In this document: positions 46,006 through 56,886 of the stretch, one piece after another
Numbering within the stretch: the first letter of the stretch is position 1
Layout of the letters: each line of letters begins with the position of its first letter
Source of the DNA: JALORV01 sp963707445
GTDB lineage: Bacteria; Pseudomonadota; Gammaproteobacteria; Burkholderiales; Burkholderiaceae_F
DNA: 64,000 nucleotides
Assembly (NCBI GenBank): GCA_963707445.1
Contig: CAVPPW010000004.1
Coordinates: 62,001 to 126,000, forward strand
Direction of reading: 5' to 3'
Notes under the pieces: generated by a model
What the model saw: only the letters and a program-made list of their open reading frames with translations
What the model was told of the DNA's origin: nothing
Databases searched by the model: none
Program-made: the position numbers and the translations under genes

Positions 46006-47613
46006 CTATGCGCGCGCGTCGCCACTGGCATAGCGGCTCTCAGCCTGCCGACTGGCCCCGTGCGGTCCGGTCGCGACACCGCGAGCTTCAGCGCCGGCGG
46101 CGACTGTTCCGCCGAGGATGCCACCCAGCATGCCGCGCGTGATTTCGCGCGCCAGCGACGAACCGACCGAGCGCGCCGCACTCTTGGCAGCGGCTTCGAC
46201 CATCCCTTCGCGTTTGCCACCGCGCGGCCCCGTGGAGCCGAACAGGATGTCGCTCAGACTGTCCATGATGCCGCCGCCGGATGCGCCCGCCGCTGGCTTG
46301 TCCGCGGCCGGCTCGCCGCTCGGCAAGGTGGTGCCGCCTCCAGCGCGCGCCTTCAGTTTCTCGTAGGCGGATTCACGGTCGACCGCCTTCTCGTAGGTGC
46401 CGGCGACGACGGACCCGGTGACCAGCGCCTTGCGCTCCTCGGGCGTGATCGGCCCGATCTGCGAGCCGGGCGCGAGCATCCAGGCGCGTTCGGTCACACT
46501 GGGCGTGCCCTTCGCGTCGAGCAGCGACACCAGCGCTTCGCCGACGCCGAGTTCGGTGATCGCCTTGGCGGCATCGAGCTTCGGGTTCGGCCGCATCGTC
46601 TCGGCCACCGTCTTCACCGCCTTCTGGTCGCGCGGTGTGAAGGCGCGCAGCGCGTGCTGCACGCGGTTGCCGAGCTGACCCAGCACCTTTTCGGGAATAT
46701 CGAGCGGATTCTGCGTGACGAAATAGACGCCGACGCCCTTCGAGCGGATCAGTCGCACGACCTGCTCGACCTTCTCGAGCAGCGCCGGAGGCGCTTCGGC
46801 AAAGAGCAGATGCGCCTCGTCGAAGAAGAACACCAGCTTCGGCTTGTCGCGGTCGCCGACTTCGGGCAGGTTTTCGAACAGTTCCGATAGCAGCCACAGC
46901 AGGAACGTTGCGTAGAGCCGCGGCGCGTTCATCAACTTGTCGGCAGCGAGCACGTTGACGACGCCCCGGCCTCCGGACGTCTGCATCAGGTCATCGATGT
47001 TCAGCATCGGCTCGCCGAAGAAGCGGTCGCCGCCCTGCTCCTCGATCTGCAGCAAGCCGCGCTGGATCGCGCCGATCGACGCCGACGAGACATTGCCGTA
47101 CTCGTTCTTGATCTTGGCCGCGTTGTCACCGACGAACTGCACCATCGCACGCAGGTCTTTCAGGTCAAGCAGCAGCAGGCCATTGTCGTCGGCCACCTTG
47201 AAGACGATCGCCAGCACGCCCTCCTGCGTCTCGTTGAGGCCGAGCAGGCGCGCGAGCAGCAGCGGTCCCATGTCGGAGACAGTGGCGCGCACCGGATGGC
47301 CCTGCTCGCCCCAGACGTCCCACAGCGTCACTGGCGAGGCGCCCCACTCGGGCTCAGGCAGGCCGTGCTCCTGCAGCCGCGCCTTCAGTTTGTCCGTCGG
47401 CGCGCCGGCCTTCGAGATCCCGGTCAGATCGCCCTTGATATCCGCCATGAATACCGGCACGCCAATGCGCGAGAAGCTTTCCGCAAGCTTCTGCAGGCTG
47501 ACCGTCTTGCCGGTCCCGGTGGCGCCGGTTATGCAGCCGTGCCGGTTCGCCAACGCCGGCAGCAGTCCCAGTTCCATGTCACCCGACTTCGCGATGATCA
47601 GCGGCTCGCTCAT
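46006..47613 (-). CDS. HerA-type ATPase (DUF853)
   Basis: The 535-residue protein is a HerA/FtsK-like hexameric ATPase of the DUF853 group (YjgR-like). Walker A is GATGTGKTVSL near residue 32, Walker B is LVFFFDEAHLLF, and an arginine-finger-like SKGVGVYFVTQNPLDIPEKV follows. The C-terminus (~440-535) is Gly/Ala-rich and low complexity. Many HerA proteins work with NurA in DNA end resection, but no nuclease is encoded nearby and the role of this group is unclear. The start is the ATG at 47613. Confidence 0.9.
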   Translation of the reverse strand: MSEPLIIAKSGDMELGLLPALANRHGCITGATGTGKTVSLQKLAESFSRIGVPVFMADIKGDLTGISKAGAPTDKLKARLQEHGLPEPEWGASPVTLWDVWGEQGHPVRATVSDMGPLLLARLLGLNETQEGVLAIVFKVADDNGLLLLDLKDLRAMVQFVGDNAAKIKNEYGNVSSASIGAIQRGLLQIEEQGGDRFFGEPMLNIDDLMQTSGGRGVVNVLAADKLMNAPRLYATFLLWLLSELFENLPEVGDRDKPKLVFFFDEAHLLFAEAPPALLEKVEQVVRLIRSKGVGVYFVTQNPLDIPEKVLGQLGNRVQHALRAFTPRDQKAVKTVAETMRPNPKLDAAKAITELGVGEALVSLLDAKGTPSVTERAWMLAPGSQIGPITPEERKALVTGSVVAGTYEKAVDRESAYEKLKARAGGGTTLPSGEPAADKPAAGASGGGIMDSLSDILFGSTGPRGGKREGMVEAAAKSAARSVGSSLAREITRGMLGGILGGTVAAGAEARGVATGPHGASRQAESRYASGDARA

Positions 47614-47724
47614 GATTCCCCCTTGCGATGCGGCGCAGTCTAGCCAATCGAACAGCGGTGCGAGGCCGCCCCGTTTGCCTCCGCTAGACTGCGTGTCTTT
47701 CCAGGCTACGCAGATCGACGCACC

Positions 47725-48451
47725 ATGGCCGGTCACTCCAAATGGGCCAACATCCAGCACCGCAAGAACCGGCAGGACGCCAAGCGCGGATCGCTGTGGA
47801 CCAAGATCATCCGCGAGGTGACGGTGGCAGCGCGCGACGCCGGGTCCGGACCCGGCAATGAATCCGCGCCTGCGGCTCGCCCTCGACAAGGCGCGGCTCG
47901 GCAACGTGCCGAAGGACAAGCTCACTAGCGCGATTCAGCGCGGTGCCGGCAAGCTCGAGGGCGCCAGTTACGAGGAAATCCGCTACGAGGGCTACGGGAT
48001 CGGCGGGGCCGCGCTGATGATCGACTGCATGACCGACAATCGGACACGCACGGTGGCCGAAGTCCGGCATGCGCTGAGCAAGCACGGCGGTAACCTCGGC
48101 ACCGACGGATCGGTGGCATTCAACTTCAAGCACTGCGGACAGTTCGTCTTCGCCCCCGGCACTTCGGAGGAAAAGGTGATGGAGGCCGCGCTGGACGCCG
48201 GCGCGGAGGATGTCGTCAGCAACGAGGACGGCACGCTCGAGGTCATCACCGCACCGGGCGATTTCGAGGCGGTACGCGAGGCGCTCGAGAAGGCCGCGCT
48301 CAAGCCCGAGCTGGCCGAGGTCACGATGAAGCCGCTGGTCGAGACCGTGCTGATCGGCGAAGACGCACAGAAGATGCAGAAGCTGATCGACGTACTCGAC
48401 GATCTCGACGACGTGCAGCAGGTCTACACCACGGCGGCGCTCGCGGAATGA
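47725..48451 (+). CDS. yebC: YebC/PmpR-type translation or transcription factor, frameshifted
   Basis: The ~241-residue protein begins MAGHSKWANIQHRKNRQDAK, the invariant YebC N-terminus, and continues after one frameshift near 47850 (an extra G in a G-run) with MNPRLRLALDKARLGNVPKD and DCMTDNRTRTVAEVRHALSK. It ends with VLDDLDDVQQVYTTA. YebC proteins were annotated as DNA-binding regulators, and more recent work assigns some of them to rescue of ribosomes at proline stretches. It lies 17 bp before purD and is probably co-transcribed. The frameshift is almost certainly a sequence error. Confidence 0.92.
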
Positions 48452-48467
48452 AACGGCAGGCGGCGCG

Positions 48468-49745
48468 ATGAAGGTGCTGGTCGTCGGCGGCGGCGGGCGC
48501 GAACACGCGCTGGCGTGGCGGCTGGCGCAGTCGCCGCGCGTCCAGCGCGTCTATGTCGCGCCCGGCAACGGCGGCACGGCGGTCGACCGCCATCTGAAGA
48601 ATGTCGCGCACGACGGGCATGAAGCGCTGGCCGACCTCGTCCAGTCCGAAGGCATCGGACTGACCGTCGTCGGCCCCGAGGCGCCGCTGGCGAGCGGACT
48701 CGTCGACGTGTTCCGCGCTCGCGGACTGCGCGTGTTCGGCCCGACGCGCGCCGCTGCGCAACTGGAGAGCTCGAAGGACTTCGCCAAGGCGTTCATGCGC
48801 CGACACGGTATCCCGACGGCGGAATACCGCACCTTCACCGACGCTGCGGAAGCGCGCGCATACGTTCGCCAGCATGGCGCGCCGGTGGTCGTCAAAGCCG
48901 ACGGGCTGGCCGCCGGCAAGGGTGTCGTCGTTGCCGCAACCATCGCTGAGGCGGAAGCGGCGATCGAGTCGATGCTCGTCGCCAACTCGCTCGGCGCCAG
49001 TGGCGCCCGAGTGGTGGTGGAGGACTTTCTCGAAGGCGAGGAAGCGAGCTTCATCGTGCTGAGTGACGGGCAGCATGCGCTGGCGCTGGCGACGAGCCAG
49101 GATCACAAGCGCCTGCTCGACGGCGACCTCGGTCCGAATACCGGTGGCATGGGCGCGTATTCGCCGGCACCGGTCGTGACGCCGACGATCCATGCGCGCG
49201 TGCTCCGCGAAATCATCCAGCCGACGATCAACGGCATGGCCGCCGACGGTATCCCCTACACCGGCTTTCTCTATGCGGGCCTGATGATCGATCCGCACGG
49301 CGTTCCGCGCACGCTCGAGTTCAACTGCCGGATGGGCGATCCGGAAACGCAGCCGATCATGGCGCGCCTGAAGTCCGACCTGGTGTCTCTGCTGGAGGCC
49401 GCGGTCGACGGCCGGCTCGACCAGGTCGAAGCCGAATGGGACCGCCGTACCGCGCTCGGCGTCGTCGTGGCGGCGGCCGGCTATCCCGAAGCTCCGCGCC
49501 GGGGCGATGTGATCTCACGACTGCCCGAGAGCCGCGACGACTGCATCGTCTTCCACGCCGGCACGACCTTCGCCGGCGATACGCTCGTCACGAACGGCGG
49601 CCGCGTGCTCTGCATCACGGCGCTCGGCGACACAGTGCGCGCGGCGCAGCGGGCGGCCTATGAAGCCGTCGAGCAGGTGCGGTTCGACGGCATGCAGTTC
49701 CGTCGCGACATCGGCCACCGCGCGCTTAGGCCGCGCACGCTGTAG
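48468..49745 (+). CDS. purD: Phosphoribosylamine-glycine ligase
   Basis: The 425-residue ATP-grasp enzyme of de novo purine synthesis joins 5-phosphoribosylamine and glycine. It starts MKVLVVGGGGREHALAWRLA. Other landmarks are VVGPEAPLASGLVD, KDFAKAFMRRHGIPTA, VVVKADGLAAGKGVVVA, NTGGMGAYSPAPVV and the metal-binding LEFNCRMGDPETQPIM. All expected domains are intact. It follows yebC and precedes the S9 peptidase by ~130 bp. Confidence 0.97.
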   Translation: MKVLVVGGGGREHALAWRLAQSPRVQRVYVAPGNGGTAVDRHLKNVAHDGHEALADLVQSEGIGLTVVGPEAPLASGLVDVFRARGLRVFGPTRAAAQLESSKDFAKAFMRRHGIPTAEYRTFTDAAEARAYVRQHGAPVVVKADGLAAGKGVVVAATIAEAEAAIESMLVANSLGASGARVVVEDFLEGEEASFIVLSDGQHALALATSQDHKRLLDGDLGPNTGGMGAYSPAPVVTPTIHARVLREIIQPTINGMAADGIPYTGFLYAGLMIDPHGVPRTLEFNCRMGDPETQPIMARLKSDLVSLLEAAVDGRLDQVEAEWDRRTALGVVVAAAGYPEAPRRGDVISRLPESRDDCIVFHAGTTFAGDTLVTNGGRVLCITALGDTVRAAQRAAYEAVEQVRFDGMQFRRDIGHRALRPRTL

Positions 49746-49873
49746 TCCATCAGACCTACCGCGGCCGGGGCGTGCCACCGCCGCGGCTTTCGGCCACAAT
49801 GCGCGACCGCTCGCAGGGCCCGACCAAAACGACATCACAGTCGACGGCCCGAGCACCTCTTCCTGATGACCGA

Positions 49874-51874
49874 ATGACGAATCCACCCTATTCCGTCGAG
49901 CAGCACGTTGCGCTTCGCCGCGTCACTTCCATCGCGGCGGCGCCCGACGGCACCTGGCTGGCTGTCGCCGTGCAGCGAGTCGATCGAGAGGGCGTCAAGT
50001 ACGTCTCGGATCTCTGGCGAGTCCCGACCGACGGCAGCGCGGCGACGCAACTGACGCGCGGCGACAGCAAGGACACGTCCCCTTGCTTCCGCCATGACGG
50101 CGCGCTCGGCTTCCTGTCGAACCGACAGCCGAACGAGATCAAGCCCGACGACGAGACCGAAAAACGGATGCAGGTCTGGATCCTGCCGGCCGCGGGCGGC
50201 GAGCCGCAGCAACTGACCGACGAGCCGCTCGGCGTCGAGGCGTTCCGGTTCGCCAGGGCAGCGCCCGCGCTCGTGCTGCTGGCGCCCGTACTGCAGGACG
50301 TGCAGCACGACGAGCAGCGCGAGACTGCCGTCGAGCGACGCAAGAAGCAGACGAGCGCGCGTCACTTCACGCAGCAGCCGGTGCGGCACTGGGATCACTG
50401 GCTGCACCAGAACGACAACATGGCGAATACTCATCTGATCGCGTATGCGGCAGATGGCAGCGGGCGCGTCGACCTCACGCCCGAAGCACGCGGTGAGTTG
50501 TCGATCGAGCCGGCGCTGGACATCTCGGCCGATGGCCGCCGGGTCGTGGTCACCTGGCAAACGACCGGCACCGATCGCGAGCTCGACACCGCGATCCGCC
50601 TGATCGACATTGCGACCGGTGCCGCGCGCACCCTCGGAGCCGCGAACAACACCAACAATGAGACCCCGCTGCTGTCTCCCGACGGGGCAACATTGGCCGT
50701 CGTCCGTTCGACGCGCTCGCCGACTCAGGCACCGCGCCCGACGCTGACGCTGATCGATGTCGCGAACGGCTCGATGCGCGAGTGCGCCCTGGCGTTCGAC
50801 GCGTGGCCGCATCCGTGCGACTGGACCGCTGACGGTAAGCAGCTCATCTTCATCGCCGACGTCGGCGGCCATGTGCCGGTGTTCTGCCTCGACATCGGCC
50901 GCGATACCGTCGAGCGCATCACCGCCGCGCGCAGTGCCGGCTCGCACAGCGATGTCTGTGTTCTGAAGGACGGGCGCATCGCCGGAATACGCTCGACGCT
51001 GCGCGAGGCACCGGAGGCATTCGCCGCCACGCTCAAGCCGGGCTCGCCGCCCCAGGTGCTCGCGCCGCTGTCCGGTTTCAAATTCGCGGAATGGGCCGAG
51101 GTCGAGCACTGCAGCACCACGTCTACCGACGGCACGCCGATCCAGTACTTCGTGACCCGCCCGGCGCGGGTGCAGGGCAAGCTGCCGGTCCTGCTGTGGA
51201 TCCATGGCGGTCCGATCGGCATGACGGCCGACGGCTGGCACTGGCGCTGGAATCCGCTGCTCGCAGTGGCGGCCGGCTACGCAGTCGTGCAGCCGAATCC
51301 GCGCGGATCCACCGGATTCGGCCAGGACTTCGTCCAGGGCATCTGGGGCAACGTCTGGGGCAAGCAGTGCTATGAAGACCTGATGGCCGTGACCGACGCG
51401 ATCGAACGGCGACCCGACATCGACGCGACCCGCATCATGGCGATGGGCGGCAGCTTCGGCGGCTACATGACCAACTGGATCGGCACGCAGACGCGCCGCT
51501 TCAAGTGCCTGATCACGCACGCCTGCGTCACGACGATGGCGCAGTTCACCGGCACGACCGATCATCCGGCCTGGTGTTACCTTGAAATGGGTGGCGAGGA
51601 TCCATACGCCGATCCGGCGAAGTTCGACCGCTACGCGCCGATCCGCCACATCAAGCAGTGGAAGACCCCGGCGCTGATCATCCACGGCGACCTCGACTAT
51701 CGTTGCCCGATCAGCGAAGGGCTCAATCTGTTCGAAGCGCTGCAGTATCACGGCGTGCCGAGCGAACTGCTGGTCTTCCCCGACGAGAACCACTGGATCC
51801 TGAAGCCGCGCAATATCGTCGCGTGGTACGACACCGTGCTCGCCTTCGTCGGGCGGCACCTGAAGGCGGAATGA
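49874..51874 (+). CDS. S9 family serine peptidase (acylaminoacyl-peptidase-like)
   Basis: The 666-residue cytoplasmic-looking peptidase has an N-terminal beta-propeller (~1-395) with repeated ISADGRRVVVT- and SPDGATLAVVR-type blades and a C-terminal alpha/beta hydrolase domain. The catalytic triad is visible: Ser in GGSFGGYMTNW, Asp in HGDLDYRCPISEG and His in DENHWI. The oxyanion region is WIHGGPIG. No signal peptide is seen. The ATG at 49874 (MTNPPYSVEQHV) is preferred over a longer frame. Its stop overlaps the hemF ATG, so hemF is translationally coupled to it. Confidence 0.92.
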   Translation: MTNPPYSVEQHVALRRVTSIAAAPDGTWLAVAVQRVDREGVKYVSDLWRVPTDGSAATQLTRGDSKDTSPCFRHDGALGFLSNRQPNEIKPDDETEKRMQVWILPAAGGEPQQLTDEPLGVEAFRFARAAPALVLLAPVLQDVQHDEQRETAVERRKKQTSARHFTQQPVRHWDHWLHQNDNMANTHLIAYAADGSGRVDLTPEARGELSIEPALDISADGRRVVVTWQTTGTDRELDTAIRLIDIATGAARTLGAANNTNNETPLLSPDGATLAVVRSTRSPTQAPRPTLTLIDVANGSMRECALAFDAWPHPCDWTADGKQLIFIADVGGHVPVFCLDIGRDTVERITAARSAGSHSDVCVLKDGRIAGIRSTLREAPEAFAATLKPGSPPQVLAPLSGFKFAEWAEVEHCSTTSTDGTPIQYFVTRPARVQGKLPVLLWIHGGPIGMTADGWHWRWNPLLAVAAGYAVVQPNPRGSTGFGQDFVQGIWGNVWGKQCYEDLMAVTDAIERRPDIDATRIMAMGGSFGGYMTNWIGTQTRRFKCLITHACVTTMAQFTGTTDHPAWCYLEMGGEDPYADPAKFDRYAPIRHIKQWKTPALIIHGDLDYRCPISEGLNLFEALQYHGVPSELLVFPDENHWILKPRNIVAWYDTVLAFVGRHLKAE

Positions 51875-52812
51875 GCGCACCCTCGACGTTCGCCGGCGAG
51901 TTCATCGACTCGCAGGCCGTTCGCGAATATCTACTGAGCCTGCAGCAGCGCATCGTCGGCACGTTCGAGCAGCTGGAGGGCCAGCCGTTCCGCGCCGACG
52001 CGTGGGAAAAGCCCCCGGGCTCTGCCCTCGGCGGCGGCGGGCTGACGCGCATCCTCGAAGACGGCGCTCTGCTCGAGCGCGGCGGCGTCGGCTTTTCGCA
52101 TGTCGTCGGCACCCAGCTGCCGCCTTCGGCTTCCGCGCAGCGGCCCGAAATCGCCGGCCGTGGCTTCGAGGCGATGGGCGTATCGCTGGTGTTCCATCCG
52201 CGCAATCCCTATGTGCCGACCGTTCACATGAACGTGCGGTTCTTCATCGCGAAAAAGGACGGCGAGCCTGACGTCTACTGGTTCGGCGGCGGCATGGACC
52301 TGACGCCGTATTACGCGACCGAAGAAGACGCCCGTCACTTCCACACGACCTGCAAGAACGCGCTCGCGCCATTCGGCGAGGACAAGCACCCGCGCTTCAA
52401 GAAATGGTGCGACGAGTATTTCTTCCTCAAGCATCGCAACGAGCCGCGCGGTATCGGCGGCGTGTTCTTCGACGATTTCAACGAGCTCGGCTTCGACCGG
52501 AGCTTCGCGATGATGCGTGCCGTCGGCGACGCGTTCCTCGACGCCTACCTGCCGATCGTCGAGCGGAACCGGCAGCGCGAGTTCGGTCCGCGCGAACGCG
52601 ATTTCCAGGCCTATCGGCGCGGTCGATACGTCGAATTCAACCTCGTGTACGACCGCGGCACGCTATTCGGTCTGCAGTCCGGCGGCCGCACCGAGTCGAT
52701 CCTGATGTCGCTTCCGCCGGTCGTGCACTGGAAGTACGACTGGCAGCCGCAACCGGGCAGCGCCGAGGCGCGGCTTTACACCGACTTTCTGCGGCCGCGC
52801 GACTGGGCCTGA
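51871..52812 (+). CDS. hemF: Oxygen-dependent coproporphyrinogen III oxidase
   Basis: The 313-residue enzyme decarboxylates two propionates of coproporphyrinogen III using O2 in heme synthesis. Family signatures are present: AWEKPPGSALGGGGLTRIL, FHPRNPYVPTVHMNVRFF, WFGGGMDLTPYY, the conserved FKKWCDEYFFLKHRNEPRG, GGVFFDDFNE and the C-terminal LMSLPPVVHWKYDW. The HemF route implies growth with oxygen in addition to nitrate respiration. An oxygen-independent HemN is not in the window. It is followed by nadD 11 bp later. Confidence 0.97.
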   Translation: MSAPSTFAGEFIDSQAVREYLLSLQQRIVGTFEQLEGQPFRADAWEKPPGSALGGGGLTRILEDGALLERGGVGFSHVVGTQLPPSASAQRPEIAGRGFEAMGVSLVFHPRNPYVPTVHMNVRFFIAKKDGEPDVYWFGGGMDLTPYYATEEDARHFHTTCKNALAPFGEDKHPRFKKWCDEYFFLKHRNEPRGIGGVFFDDFNELGFDRSFAMMRAVGDAFLDAYLPIVERNRQREFGPRERDFQAYRRGRYVEFNLVYDRGTLFGLQSGGRTESILMSLPPVVHWKYDWQPQPGSAEARLYTDFLRPRDWA

Positions 52813-52823
52813 CTGTCGCTGTG

Positions 52824-53504
52824 ATGGAACCGATCGGCCTGCTCGGCGGCAGCTTCGACCCGATCCACGTCGGTCATCTGCAGCTCGCGCGAGATGCGCT
52901 CGCCAATCTGCCGATTGCCGAGGTGCACCTGGTGCCGGCGGCGCAGCCGTGGCAGAAGGAGGCGCTGACCGCGGCCGAGCACCGCGTGCAGATGATCCGG
53001 CTGGCCATCGACAACGAGCTGCCGTTCACGCGCCGTCGCATGATCCTCGACCTGGCCGAGATCGAGCGCGGCGGACCGACCTATACCGTCGACACGCTGC
53101 GCGAGCAGCGTGCTCTGCTCGGACCCGCTGTGCCGCTGGTGCTGATCATGGGCGCTGACCAGTTCGAGCGCTTCGACACCTGGCGCGAGTGGGAGCACAT
53201 CTGCGAACTCGCGCATATCGCGGTGGCGCGGCGCGCAGCCGCCGCAAAGAAGCTGCGCCCCGAAGTGAAGAAGCTGCGCGACGCGCGCTATCTGAAGTAC
53301 CCGGGTGATCTCGTCAAGAGCCCGGCCGGCCACATCGTCGACCTCGCGATGACGCCGGTCGACGCTTCAGCGACCGAGGTGCGCCGCTTGCTTGCGCAGG
53401 TACGCACCCCCGAAGACGAAGCGCGCCTGGCAGCGACGATCCCGCCCCCGGTACTCGACTATATTCGCGCGCATCACCTCTACGCCGGGCCGCATGGACA
53501 TTAG
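52824..53504 (+). CDS. nadD: Nicotinate-nucleotide adenylyltransferase
   Basis: The 226-residue enzyme makes deamido-NAD from nicotinate mononucleotide and ATP. It begins GLLGGSFDPIHVGHLQLAR, carrying the nucleotidyltransferase GxFxPxHxGH motif. The second motif is the ISSTxxR-like DASATEVRRLL near the C-terminus. The ATG at 52824 follows hemF closely. Its end overlaps the rsfS start by 11 bases, an arrangement conserved in proteobacteria. Confidence 0.95.
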   Translation: MEPIGLLGGSFDPIHVGHLQLARDALANLPIAEVHLVPAAQPWQKEALTAAEHRVQMIRLAIDNELPFTRRRMILDLAEIERGGPTYTVDTLREQRALLGPAVPLVLIMGADQFERFDTWREWEHICELAHIAVARRAAAAKKLRPEVKKLRDARYLKYPGDLVKSPAGHIVDLAMTPVDASATEVRRLLAQVRTPEDEARLAATIPPPVLDYIRAHHLYAGPHGH

Positions 53505-53898
53505 GAAGCTGCAGCGCGTCATCGTCGATGCGCTCGAGGACGTCAAGGGTCAGGACATTCAGGTCTTCAACACGACGGCGCTGTCGGACATGTTCGATCG
53601 CGTCGTCATCGCGAGCGGTACGTCGAACCGGCAGACCCGCGCTCTGGCGTCCTCGGTCGCCGAGAAGGTAAAGGCAGCCGGCGGCAGCGTCGTCAGCATG
53701 GAAGGCGAGGACAGCGGCGAATGGGTGCTTGTGGATTGCGTCGATGCGGTCGTGCACATCCTGCAGCCGGCAATCCGCGACTACTACAACCTCGAAGAGA
53801 TTTGGGGTGGCAAATCCGTGCGACTCAAGTCTGCAGCCCACGCGTCGATAGCGGGTAAGACGACCCGGCGAAAAGCGCCGGCGCGCAGGGCCCGTTGA
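53494..53898 (+). CDS. rsfS: Ribosome silencing factor RsfS
   Basis: The 134-residue protein binds ribosomal protein L14 and blocks subunit joining in starved cells. Landmarks are DALEDVKGQDIQVFNT, SDMFDRVVIASGTSNRQTRA and the signature GEWVLVDCVDAVVHIL followed by RDYYNLEEIWG. A basic C-terminal tail (KTTRRKAPARRAR) is variable. It overlaps nadD and precedes rlmH. Confidence 0.95.
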   Translation: MDIRKLQRVIVDALEDVKGQDIQVFNTTALSDMFDRVVIASGTSNRQTRALASSVAEKVKAAGGSVVSMEGEDSGEWVLVDCVDAVVHILQPAIRDYYNLEEIWGGKSVRLKSAAHASIAGKTTRRKAPARRAR

Positions 53899-53926
53899 GC
53901 CGAGCCGTCCGGCGCGGCGAGCGCGG

Positions 53927-54400
53927 ATGAGGATCGTGATCCTCGCGATAGGCCAGCGGCAGCCCGCCTGGGTCGACGCTGCCGTCAACGACTATCTGAA
54001 CCGCTTTCCGGCGGACTTCAGGGTGGAGCTGAGGGAATTGAAGGCCGAGCCCCGGACCGGGCGTGCCGAGGAAGCCGAACGCTGCCGCAGCGCAGAAGGC
54101 GAGCGCCTGCGCGCCGCGCTGCCCGCGGGCTGCACACTTGTCGCGCTCGATGAGCGCGGCAAGGACTGGACCACCGATCAGCTTGCGGATCAACTCGGTC
54201 GCTGGCGTGATGCCAGCGAGCCGGTCGCCTTTGCGATCGGCGGCCCCGACGGCCTCGATGACCGCATCAAGCGCGCTGCACGGCTGCAACTGCGACTGTC
54301 GAGCCTGACGCTGCCGCATGCGCTGGCTCGGGTGCTGCTCGCCGAGCAGCTGTACCGCGCCTGGTCGATCCTGGCGCGTCATCCCTACCATCGCGCCTGA
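53927..54400 (+). CDS. rlmH: 23S rRNA pseudouridine-1915 N3-methyltransferase
   Basis: The 157-residue SPOUT-class methyltransferase begins MRIVILAIGQRQPAWVDAAV and carries the SAM-binding knot LVALDERGKDWTTDQLAD, FAIGGPDGLDDRIKRAA and the C-terminal LPHALARVLLAEQLYRAW. Length and ending (HPYHRA) match the family. Its stop overlaps the maf start (TGATG). Confidence 0.97.
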   Translation: MRIVILAIGQRQPAWVDAAVNDYLNRFPADFRVELRELKAEPRTGRAEEAERCRSAEGERLRAALPAGCTLVALDERGKDWTTDQLADQLGRWRDASEPVAFAIGGPDGLDDRIKRAARLQLRLSSLTLPHALARVLLAEQLYRAWSILARHPYHRA

Positions 54401-55021
54401 TGAACTCGGGTTCGACCATTTATCTTGCTTCGCGCAGCCCGCGCCGACGCGAACTATTGAAGCAGATCGGCGTCAAGTTCGATCCGCTGCTGCTGCGCCT
54501 CGCCTCAGCGCGCGGAGGCCCGGATGTCGACGAGGGCCAGCACAGCGGGGAAACGCCAGCCGACTACGTCGAGCGCACGGCGCGCGAAAAGGCGGCCTTC
54601 GGGCTCAAGGCGCTGAGCATGCGCTCGATGGTCTTTCGCCCGGTGCTTGCTGCCGATACGATCGTTATCGTGGACGGCGAAATACTGGCGAAGCCGGCCA
54701 ACGCGGACGAGGCCGCCGCCTTCATGCGCCGGCTCGCCGGCCGCAGCCACGAGGTGCGCACCGCGATCGCGCTGGCGATCCAGGGTCCGGTGCTTGTCGG
54801 CGGTGTCCGTGTCCACGGTCAGCTTTCGCGCGCTGGACGACGTCGAGATCAAGCGCTACTGCGCGACACCCGAACCCTACGACAAGGCTGGCGGCTACGG
54901 CATCCAGGGCCTCGCCGCGATCTTCATCGAGCGCATCGAAGGCAGCTATACCGGCGTAATGGGTCTGCCGCTCTTCGAGACTGCGCAGCTTCTGGCGAAG
55001 GCGGGAATCCGAGTCTTGTAG
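54400..55021 (+). CDS. maf: Maf-family nucleotide pyrophosphatase, frameshifted
   Basis: The ~206-residue enzyme hydrolyses non-canonical or modified nucleoside triphosphates. It starts with the phosphate-binding YLASRSPRRRELL and carries VLAADTIVIVDGEILAKPAN and FMRRLAGRSHEVRTAIAL. After one frameshift near 54810 it ends with GYGIQGLAAIFIERIEGSYT and VMGLPLFETAQLL. Its position between rlmH and rng is the conserved betaproteobacterial one. The frameshift is probably a sequence error. Confidence 0.92.
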
Positions 55022-55105
55022 CGTCGCGAATGTACGCGATCGGCTGCGCCGATGCACGTGCACTCGCTCCGGGTACGCGCACTACGTGCGCGCTCACCCT
55101 GATTC

Positions 55106-55326
55106 AGTCGGCTGCGCTCCGGAGCGGCCGCGCGCTCCGCCGATCTTCAACAGCACGGCACCCACCCTGCCCTCCCGCCAAGCGGGAGGGATTGGCACTC
55201 CTCCCGCACCCTCCTCGCCCGGCGAGGAGGGCAAGGCAGTCCTGGCACTGCGAGGTGCAACGCGGGGAGGAGTGCGCGCTGTTGTACTTCGGCGGAGCGC
55301 GCGGCCGCTCCGGAGCGCAGCCGACT
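55106..55326. repeat. 221-bp element with perfect 37-bp terminal inverted repeats
   Basis: The arms at 55106-55142 and 55290-55326 are exact reverse complements over 37 bases, beginning AGTCGGCTGCGCTCCGG and ending in its complement. A further 7-base complementary pair lies just inside (55148-55154 and 55278-55284). The interior contains two more hairpins: 55170-55190 (9-bp stem, 3-base loop) and 55209-55231 (11-bp stem around one base). There is also a near-complementary pair at 55195-55207 and 55262-55275. No coding potential is seen. It fills most of the 400-bp gap between maf and rng and could be a MITE, another dispersed palindromic element or a large structured RNA. Confidence 0.75.
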
Positions 55327-55380
55327 AATTAGTGTTTGCGGTTCTCGCCGCGCGAGAACCGTGCCGGAGAGAGTGCACGT

Positions 55381-55407
55381 GCAAGGCCGGGCGACGCCCG
55401 GCCTTGC
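55381..55407 (+). promoter_or_regulatory. 13-bp hairpin just upstream of rng
   Basis: GCAAGGCCGGGCG and its exact complement are separated by one base and end 17 bases before the rng ATG. Imperfect pairing continues outward (AGTG and CACT). No T-run follows. It could be a 5' leader structure affecting rng expression, or a terminator-like stem for the maf transcript. A TACACT at 55409-55414 might be a -10 element for rng. Confidence 0.45.
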
Positions 55408-55424
55408 GTACACTCGCGACGCAA

Positions 55425-56882
<1,458 letters not shown>

Positions 56883-56886
56883 CGTG

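Noticed and set aside
49835..51880. A 681-codon open frame antisense to the S9 peptidase gene
   Set aside because: The plus-strand frame has a complete catalytic triad and propeller; the antisense product is low-complexity Arg/Asp/His-rich.
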